In this document: one piece after another, positions 1-10,200 of the stretch
Layout of the letters: every line of letters starts with the position of its first letter
Numbering within the stretch: the first letter of the stretch is position 1
Origin: Lutraria lutraria
Lineage: Eukaryota; Mollusca; Bivalvia; Venerida; Mactridae
DNA length: 64,000 nucleotides
NCBI GenBank assembly: GCA_964023205.1
Contig: OZ026847.1
Location: 1,438,501 to 1,502,500 of the forward strand
Reading direction: 5' to 3'
Notes under the pieces: model-generated
What the model was told of the DNA's origin: nothing
What the model saw: the letters and a program-made list of their open reading frames with translations, nothing else
The model's database searches: none
Program-made: the position numbers and the translations under genes

Positions 1-1085
1 CAACGCCAGTCAACATACTTCGAGTAAAATAATGAATTTAATCAAATAAATTAGTTACAACGTTTAATCAAGGTTAGTATTTGTTAGCGAAATCATTCAT
101 GGATAACACAAGATCTGGCAAAGTTATGGTTCAGAAAAAGTGTTAGATAGGCCCTATATATATATCGTTGTACATTGATTTTTCTCATGATAGGAGAAAT
201 GACCGGTATTGATTACGCAAATAAGTCACCATACTGTGATTAATTAATTATGATTCCAGTATTTGATCGAAATAAATACGTCGCCAACATTTAAATAAAA
301 ATATATTCTGTATAAGGTACAAAATCAAGAATAATTTTGAAAATAGAGCATAATTTATGAGTATTTGTATACATATATCAAAGACCTATGTATAGGCACC
401 TACATATGATGCAAGTCTCATGCTAAAGTCATATGTACCCATTGTGATGTAGTCATGATTAATTTTTGTCTCAAAGGTTGTTTAAGTGCCTCATACAGTT
501 ATTTTTTCATATTTTTCCGATGCTAAGTAATAATGATACATGAATTTGACCCTTTTTGTCGATATCGCCATTTTGACCAGTCATTATGGGTTTAGTACAT
601 AGGTTTTCGTAATTGATTCGTCTTTAATAATCATCTCCCGCTAAAATGCTTACAGCACCATTTAGTTGGATCATTACTCCGTTGTCCCATGATTTTGCTT
701 TTAATTTTCTGCTTTTTGTGTTTGTTTAAATGGAAATTGTAAATGTGTGTGTTATCTATACATGCGTGAAAAAAGCTTTCCGATAAGTATCGACAGCACG
801 ACTTGATGTTTATACAGAGATAAGCGCCTGAAGAGCGCGATTACAGACCCTTCTATTTGAATGACCCTGATATAATTCAAAACTAATATACAGGATACCA
901 TAAAATGGTTTCCGTTCCTCAGTCCATCAAAGCCTCTGTCGATGGAAACCATTCTAAGCGTATGGGCAGGGTAGAGAAAACTAGTGCAAAAATCCGGATG
1001 AACTGGTTTCTGTTGTCTCAGGCCGTACTGCACTGACTACGGGAGGTCCGGAATCCGTAACGCGACTTTAAACCTATCTCATAAC
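1..1085. other. Upstream flank of PHB2, no gene recognised
   Basis: AT-rich sequence with no reading frame that resembles a known protein. It contains a short TATATATA run near 156 and a CAAAGACCTAT motif near 379, which recurs as an inverted pair at about 2193-2225. The last part is presumably the distal promoter of PHB2. Confidence 0.4.
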
Positions 1086-1095
1086 TCTCGCGAGA
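1086..1095. promoter_or_regulatory. TCTCGCGAGA promoter palindrome
   Basis: A perfect ten-base TCTCGCGAGA palindrome lies 70 bases upstream of the PHB2 start codon. In vertebrates this motif marks housekeeping promoters and is bound by BANP. Its position just ahead of a mitochondrial housekeeping gene fits that role. Function in this organism is inferred from the motif and its location. Confidence 0.6.
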
Positions 1096-1113
1096 TTTCA
1101 TGAACACATGTGT

Positions 1114-1124
1114 GTCGCCATATT
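1114..1124 (-). promoter_or_regulatory. YY1-like site, possible transcription start region
   Basis: GTCGCCATATT matches the reverse complement of the YY1 consensus (AAnATGGCGnC). YY1 sites often sit at or just downstream of the start site of housekeeping genes. This one is 41 bases before the PHB2 ATG and 19 bases after the TCTCGCGAGA motif, so it may mark the start of a short 5' UTR. Confidence 0.45.
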
Positions 1125-1164
1125 TTAGTAAACCGGTAGTCTATTTGCATCAGTTACATAAACA

Positions 1165-1294
1165 ATGGATCCGAAAAAGCTTCAGGACGTCGCCGGACGA
1201 TTAAAATCGGGAGGAAAAGGTTTAGGTGTCGGAGGAGGGTTGATTGCAGCAGTTGCCGCCGCTGGTTATGCACTGTCAAAGGCTATGTACACAG
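1165..1294 (+). CDS. PHB2: PHB2 exon 1
   Basis: Codons 1-43 plus one base. Encodes the N-terminal matrix-facing segment and the glycine/alanine-rich hydrophobic anchor ([17 protein letters not shown]). Donor GTAATG. This N-terminus is the least conserved part compared with the vertebrate protein. Confidence 0.92.
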
Positions 1295-4200
1295 GTAATG
1301 AAGTTGTCAGATGTGATGCAAAACTTCTGAAGGTCACTATTTGATCCGTCGAAATGTTATGGGATAAACTTAACACTGTTTTGTATAGTTTTGCACTGAA
1401 TTACGAGCGTAATGTGGTCATTTGGGAAAATAATTAACGATCGATAGCAATACTACTTTAGCCTGGTCTATCTGTCGAAGACATTGAATCGCTCATTACA
1501 TCATACATGTGTTGAACTGTTCAGTGTTCTAAATTCTTGAAAATGTGATGCAAACTCGAAATGATTGTCGCGAAATAACTTTCCTCCATTTGCTTTTGGA
1601 AGGGTGAGAAACTTATAATGTCATTTCAGTAATTTTTTATATATTTTTTACAGCCTTCGTTTTACAGTATAGCATACCATGGACTTATATACATACATGG
1701 ATTCGCAACTTCCGTATTAACAGTTTAAAGTAATCAAATCCCGCAATAATAAGACGTGAATCAACGGGAATACATGCTGTTGTTTACAAAAGCGAAAATA
1801 CGAAAATATCCGTGATAATCCGAATGTTAATAACAGCGAAAATATCCGTGCTATTCCGAATGTTTAATCTCGGAGATGAAAGGATTATAATAGATGTCCG
1901 CCATCTTGGAATTTAAAATGTTCGACTGATGCTGTTTTCAATGCTTATACTTATATTTTGTGGATTATAAATGTATCTCAATATCTTTAAGGATTTTGTT
2001 GCATCCTTTACCAATTTCCCGTGACCAATTGCCGGGTTTTCTTTAGTATAATACAATTCGTAAACACCCAATTACAGCTGTCGGACATTGCCGAGTATAT
2101 AGCAATGCATTGTGGGATTGTCGAACGATATAGTTTGAGCTATTTTTAGCAGTTGCGAATCCATGTATGTATATAAGTCCTTGAGCATACCAAAGACCTA
2201 TTCATACATATGTATGTATAGGTCTTTGATTGCACTAGTCTACATTTATGAGACGTACAAGCAATCCGTTCTTGATTTTGCTATTTCATCTATTGCCCGC
2301 TACGTCTCATTGCCGAAGGACCAAAACAATGTCGGATTTCTGAGTTTTGTCAAGTTTGTTTTTTCAGCGGTTCAAAGTACAATTTTCCGTCAATAAGCAT
2401 GGAAATGTATAACTATAGCATATATATCAAAGAACAATAACAAAATTATGAATAAATAGTATAAACCTTGAAAATAACACACGAGGGTTTAAAATCCGGT
2501 CATATTTGTGTAAACTTTATGCAGGCAATGAAGTTCATCTACTGTACGGCAAGCGGTACGCGTAAAAATCATAACACCGAATTGGTGTCGGGTCGAGAAA
2601 AAGAACGCAACTTATGTTTTATCATTACGTATTTATTGCACAAAAATATTATTTATAAACCTTCATAAGTTATCTATCACTCTACTCAAGTAATCAATGA
2701 ACCAGTAATACCCGAAAAAACTGGATCAGCTTTGAAGAATAACTTTAATACATACATGAATATAATGTTTTGCAAGTGCAAGAAACTGTGTATATATAAA
2801 GCTTTAACTTCTTGCTTTCTTTGTGAATAACAAATACATAAATTATAAAACAAATAAAACAATTCTTTCTAAAAGTGCGTTCAAATTCGCTATTGTCTTC
2901 TTTCTTTCACTACGATAAATTAATATCGTCGAAAACCATATAGATCCAGTTTACTCGATTAATCGCAACGTTACGCGTAATCACTGCTGTACTGTGACAG
3001 TAGATTTACCTGTACACATGTATACGATTATGGAGAATAGTGAATTTAAATCAGAATTTAATTGTCGTTTTAAACTTATGCATTGATGGATTTATATGCA
3101 ATATACATCAAATGAAGCAGAAAATTGATGGCTTCTACACCATATAATTTTTTTAGCAGGTACCAATTTTATTTTGATGTAAAATCGTTCCCAACAGATT
3201 TCGTTGGGGATTACATAGCCAAAGAGTAACCGTTTTCCGACACAGAATTGACCTTTCCGCAGTTGTACTCGGAAGATAGATATCGGCAAGCACAAAAAAA
3301 TGTCTCAATATCACCTGTAGTGTACAATTAGTTGGACTATGCTTGTACAGACTGTTTCCCTAGCCCAAAAAAACTTACATTTTCCCATGAAATTGCTACA
3401 TTTTCCCCAAATTGAAGTATTTCCCATTGAAAAGAAATTAAAGAAGTCATCAAACAGCAATTACAAAATAAATCACCAGAAATGGCTTTAAAATGCAAAA
3501 TAATCCATTGAAATCAAAGGCTATGTCAAGAGATTGACAAAAAAAGATAGAATGGTCTGTATTTCATATTTTCCCCTTTCTCATTTATTGCGCTATATTT
3601 TCCCCCTCAGAAAGCTGCAGGTAGTTAAATGAAAATTTAAAAAAATTACTGCATTTACTGAATTCACCAGAACCCAGGTGTAACAGTTGTATTTATAATT
3701 ATAAATCTAATTGTATTATTCAATGTTGTTGAAAGATGGCATCAAAAAGTGGATAGCTAAAGCTGGAATATGGTCCAGGGCTTGACAGATGCACTTGTGT
3801 GTTAGTAATTTTGAGTATCAGTGCTCCAGATAATTTTTTCTAAAACAAGAGAGTAAATGTACTCTTGCCTTGAAAGACATGGGGGTAAATCAGGGCTTGA
3901 AAATTCCATTTTTGTGAATGCTAGTCCGACGGATGAATACAAAATCGGGCATTCAATCACCCTAAAATTAATTTAAAACTGGAAATATCTCTTTCCAATT
4001 TGATCCGAATCAATTTAGATTGAAGTTTTGTTTATGTTAAATGCGCATTCGTGAATCGCTTGCACTAGACAATAATGACTAAAAATAGATTGTTGCCCTG
4101 TACCCGGCCCTGCGGCATATTTAAAACACCACTACAAGTTCACAAGTTTAACTGCGACAATGCCTCATTCGCCGGCTTTTCTATTTATTTCAAGAATGGG

Positions 4201-7200
4201 ATTTCTTACTTGACAAATTAATTGGATGCGTTGATTATTGTTGGTCTCGTATCAACGGACTCAAGTAAGTGTCAAATCCTGAATTATCTTACCATGTTAC
4301 CTGTTTTCTGATAATAAACAGTGCCAGTTTTCCGAAAATGAACAGACGACAGAAAGCAATTTCAAGTAGAAGAAGCATTCGCAATAAATATCAGTGTTGC
4401 TTCTTGAAAGATGGCTTGATATGTACGCAAATCACAGTGATCCTTAGTGATTAAATATTAAAATGCTAGTTATACAATCTGTATCGTTCATGTATGTTGT
4501 AATCATTTATGTCAGCATCGGACGTAAATTTCCCACTATCAGTCATGTATAACAGAAGAATTATACATCCTTTAAAGTCTTAATCATAACTTACATTCTA
4601 AAAGTTTACAAATACTTAATTTTCTTAAGGGCAAGTTGGTTCCTCTAAAGGGCAAGTAAGAATTTGCAGCTACTAGCAGTGATCGGGAAAGAAATTTTCT
4701 AAATGGGACAATGGCCCTTTCGGATGGAAAATCAATGTGACATTTTCGATATCAATGTGACATTTTCAAAATCCAATGTGACATTTAATGAGATAACAAA
4801 CTAATATTTTGAGAGGCATTGTTATTGGCAGATGATAACTGAGTAACAAATAAGTCAGTGACTAAGAAGTCTGCTTTCTGCATAAATTATCCCATAAGAT
4901 CGCATTTCAACTCTGGTACATATCTCATAACTAAAATCTCATCTCAATACAACATGTCCAAACCACATTGGCTTCGTTTCCGAGTTCGTCAAAATTTTGA
5001 ATGATACTTCATAGAAAGGTAACATCGCTAAACCGAAAGTACGCCTTGCTACGAAAACAGGCTGCAACTCGTTCATTTTTTAAACAATTCTCACAACTAG
5101 GGCGTAAAAATAACCACCATTTGTGTAGCTACTAATTCATACACAGTTATAGCCATGACACGCTTTTAAAATGAGTACAACTAAGTCTAAACACGATAAA
5201 AACGTTAGTTGGCCGAGTGCGACATTTGCATGTTCATGCAAATTTTCCGTACTTCATCACTAACAATAAAAACGCTGTAGAAACCAGTATTAGAATACTT
5301 CCAAGCAGCGAAGTTGGTGAATAATCCCAAAGAAGTCAATTTACGAAGCATTATATTTGATTCGCTGGGAATGGCTCATATTCATCCGTTTCTCTTTTAT
5401 TTCTGTGACGCGGATACATGCCCGCCGTCACTTCGTCGAAAAAAGGGGAACCAATAATGTTAATTATGCACTGGTTTCCCGTTTAGAGCGAAGAATCAAG
5501 CGTAGGTTGTCAGCAGGCATGTGCGAGTAAAGCTTCCGGGGTAACAGAAACTATGCTAAGCGTCAGACGACGCAGAGCGTCTATATCATTAGGCGCTTGC
5601 ATGCGAATGCAAAGAATAACGTTAAGCGTCAGATGACACTGAGCAGCAGTATGTATTGCATACTCGCTTTATTTCGTACACGAAAATTATATTGAAAAAT
5701 CGGAACGTGACATGGGCGCATCAGGTGCAAAAGACTATGTGACATTTTGATTTTTAATGTGACTATGGCGCATGCCTTTCCTGATCACTGTACTAGTCCT
5801 ACAGGACTAGTACCACCTTGAAATTTTTTTCAAGCCCTGTAAATGTTCTTAGATGTTTCAAAAGTTAAGAGTAAACTGTCTCTTTTTAGTTCACCTGATG
5901 CTTTTAGGATCGGTGAATGTCCGGCATCCGGCGTCATTCCACAATTAGTTTGTTTACACTCTAGCTAAGTTCGATTATGGGCAAAATCTGATAATAACTT
6001 CTAGAGTTATGGGCCCTTGAGTTACAAAATTTGCTATATTTAGCTTGTTTACACTCTAGCGCCTTCATTTATTCACCAATCCTGATCATATTTTCAGTAA
6101 ATGTGTATAACCAAAAGATCTTGGACAAGTCCGATTATGGGCGGAATCTGACCAGAACTTCAAGAGTTATGGGCCTTTGACTTAGAAAATTTGCTATATA
6201 TGTATTGTATTGATAAGAGAATTGGCACAATTAAAACAAAATATTTTCACGTAGTCTGCTCTGCATTAAACATGTAATTAGACAGAACAAAATATGATGA
6301 ACAACCAGTTTGTATTGGATAAAGGCCATGTGTTCTGGTATGGTTTAAAAACAGAAACATCACTCAGAATATACTTTATGATTTTATTTTTGGTGAATTA
6401 ATCAGTAATATGGTCTTGTAATGCTATAATTTCAGTGGATGGTGGTCACAGAGCAATCATATTTAGCAGAATTGGTGGAGTCCAACAAGATATATACAAA
6501 GAGGGTCTTCATTTTAGGTAATTCTTGCCTTACACAATGGATATTATAGATGAAACCATTTCCAATCTGAAGTAGTGACCATTTGATGCTGATTTAGATT
6601 AAGGAAAAGTCTTCATGGGATATTGAGTCAGGGTTTTACACTGACTTGGGACTCAGGTTGTATTAGTGTGATGAATTTCAGGAGGGGGGGGGGGGGGGGG
6701 GGCTATGTCATTCTGTGTAACAGATTATATGGATCTAATTAATAATAAGAATTTATGTGCTTTTTTTTTCGTACATAACTTACTTATTAACCAAAAGCAG
6801 TCCTACTTTTTTACCTCTTGGGTAAAGAGGTTTTTTTTTTCAATAAAGAAATAGCATTCTGGCATGTATTTCGGGTTCAATGTAAAAAATAATTACTTAC
6901 CCACTTAGCCTAGGCTATTCACTGAAAATATCTAGGTAGGGTAACAGTAAGTGAACATTATTTAAGGATGGCCTAAACATTATACAGTAAAAAAATCAAA
7001 CTTTCTCTTTTTGTAAAAATTACATTTTCATGTCCTTACATAAATTTTGATATTATTTTTTAGCTGTCTTCGTGAAATGTGCACGTCTGCTGGTCGTGTC
7101 TGACAAATTTTACATTCATTGGACATCTTCAATAAATAAGACACAAGAGTATTAGATTCATTTATTTTATGTTTATTAGTTAAAGTTCCCCGAATAAAAG

Positions 7201-10200
7201 CTGTCTGTGATAAGTCTACATATGTAATGACTATATTTCTGTATTGCAGGCTTCCTTGGTTTCAATGGCCCATTATATACGACATAAGATCAAGACCCAG
7301 AAAGCTTTCTTCACTTACAGGAAGTAAAGGTATATATATTGTATGAATATCATTTTCATACAGTTTTTACATAGAAAACTTGGTTTAGGAACAACAAGTC
7401 TGATGTGCTCATCATTCATTTAAGTTTGAGAGGGGGGAGGGACAAAGCTCTAGTTAATCCTGGTTTAATCTTCATGTTGGAATTCATCAGTTCTTGTCAT
7501 ATGTTATTTTAACTTTAATGATATTGATGATTTAGCAAAAGTTTAATTACAAACATATAATTATAGTATGTATGTTTATATCCAGGATAATCCCTAACAA
7601 AATTTGGTATGGTATGGAGAATATGCAATAGGGGATGTCACAAGTAGTTTGAAGGATCTGTAATCACAAAAGAACATCTGAAACAAAAAGTCAAATTAAA
7701 ATTTTATCTTTTGATCATCCATTTTTTTATTGGCAAATATGTTAGTAAAGTGATCAGATTCAGACCTGGCATCTGTATTGAAGTTATTAAAATGATCCAG
7801 AAAAAATGTTGTAAACTTGAATGATAATACTGTCAAGTTAATAATATATGAAACCTTTTAGGTCTGTCTGTTTATAGATGAAGGATTATACACATGCTTT
7901 GTTTTTCTTAATTGCAGATTTACAGATGGTTAATTTATCTCTGAGAGTGTTGGCACGTCCTGATGAAAGATTATTACCTCAGATGTACAAAGAGCTAGGA
8001 CTTGACTATGATGAGAGGGTTTTACCTTCTATCTGTAATGAGGTATACATAGTACATGTACTTTGTATTTTGTACAAATTATTTTATAGTCATACAAATT
8101 TTTTGAATACTGTACTCATTTATAATAACTGATGTTGAAATTTGTTAGTCACAAGTGTTTTCTTCGTTTTGTGGAAGACCCTAGCCATTATTATGAGGAT
8201 GAAATAGTGGGTTGAAGCGTCTTTTGGGGAAAAATTCTCGCCAGAAACAAATTTGAGAAATGAAATTTCAAGGAGTGAAGTGGAAATTTGGGGGAAAATT
8301 CCATGATTTCAATGACATTTTCAGAGTGAAAACAAGTAGAAATTTGAAACTAATGCAATATCAAGCAATTTACTGCAAAGGACAATATAATAGAATACAA
8401 TATAAAATGTGATATATCTTATATTGACAGGTTTTAAAGAGTGTAGTTGCCAAGTTTAATGCATCACAACTTATTACTATGAGACAGCAAGTTAGTAACA
8501 TGATCAGAAATGATTTAGTAGACAGAGCGAGAGACTTTCATATTATCTTAGATGATGTCTCTATCACAGATTTAACCTTCAGTAAGGAATACGCTGCTGC
8601 TGTAGAATCCAAACAGGTAAGATTTTCATCAGTTAAAATCAAAGTTAAGTTCTGTGTATTATTTAAAGTGCAAGTTATTGACTTATAGCTCTGATGTTTT
8701 TGTTGTTCTAGATATCATCTAACTTTCCATAGGATTAAATTATACAAATACAGTTGGTGTTTGGATTTGGTGCTTTAAGGTTATATACTATCACATTGGA
8801 TTGACAATTATAAACAAACAAAAACCAGGGCTCGACACTAACAATGGTCAGTTAGCCCGAGGTTACCTATGACAAACACATTTTTATTTAGTTAAATTAG
8901 TAGAATGAAGACTACCTACATTTTGCAAGGACTACCTCATTTTATCCCACTATCAGGCTCATTAGGTGCAGGAGATAGCCCTGCCGGATAAACTTATCTA
9001 TCTCCTGTCAGTGCGTCACATGATTAAAAAAACGCGTAAGAATACAAATCATTTTAAGATTCCCACGCTCTGTTGAAGCCAAAATAGAGATTTTTAGCTC
9101 ACCTGATTCATCAGGTGAGCTTTTATGATCGTTGAATGTCCGTTGTCCGTCCACAATTAGTTTGTTTACACTCTAGCAACCGCAGCTCTTAACGAATCGT
9201 GATTAAACTTGCTCACAATGTATATGGCCACAATGTCTCGGCTAAGTTCGATTATGGGCAAATTGGATAATAACTTCTAGAGTTATGGGCCCTTGAATTA
9301 CAAAATTTGCTATATTTAGCTTGTTTACACTCTAGCGCCTTCATTTATTCACCGATCCTAATCATATTTACAATGAATGTGTATGACCTTATGGTTTTGG
9401 ACAAGTTAAGTTATGGGTGGAATCGGACCACAACTTCAAGAGTTATGGACCCTTGGATTAGAAAATTTGCTACGTTTTAGCTTGTTTAACAGTATTATAC
9501 CTTCATTGTTGGTTTTGATCTCAAAATCTACGTAAAAATGAGTTTCACGAGATGGAAACTATATTACCTGGTCATTGATTATTGGCCTTTGTTCTCAGGT
9601 GAGCGATAAAGGGCCATCATGGCCCTCTTGTTTACTTAACTCTCAGTGGGAGCATACGTGTCCTAGGGACACATTTCAAGTTTACCTCTATGTGTAATTT
9701 GTTTTCATTATTTAACAGGTTGCCCAACAAGAAGCACAAAGAGCAGCATTTTATGTTGATAAAGCAATACAAGAAAAACAACAGAAGATTGTTCAAGCTG
9801 AGGGAGAAGCTCAGGCTGCTACACTTATATCCTTTATTTATTACTTCTTCGGAATTAACACCATTTTCAACATTATGTCAGTCATATTGTTATGCGCAGT
9901 TATCCTAACCAGCTTCCTTGGATTTCATTTAAGCCATACTAACCACATTCTATCTGCAAGCTACATCCAAACTATTCCTGATAATTATATCTTCAGTCAA
10001 TCTTTTCACAGCTTGAGCCTCGCCCAGAGTTCAAACTTGCAACTTCTTGATCAGTAGAAGTAACATGTTCTGGCCACATACACTTGGGGTTAGGAGCTTT
10101 AAAAAACCAAAATATTTGTATTTTTGTCAATCCCAACACATAAACTTATCATATCTATCAATAAAACCTAAAATAAGCCGTTTTGAAAAAATACATTTTT

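Noticed and set aside
752..1033. 93-codon - strand open frame upstream of PHB2
   Set aside because: No recognisable motif or splice context; it probably arises by chance.
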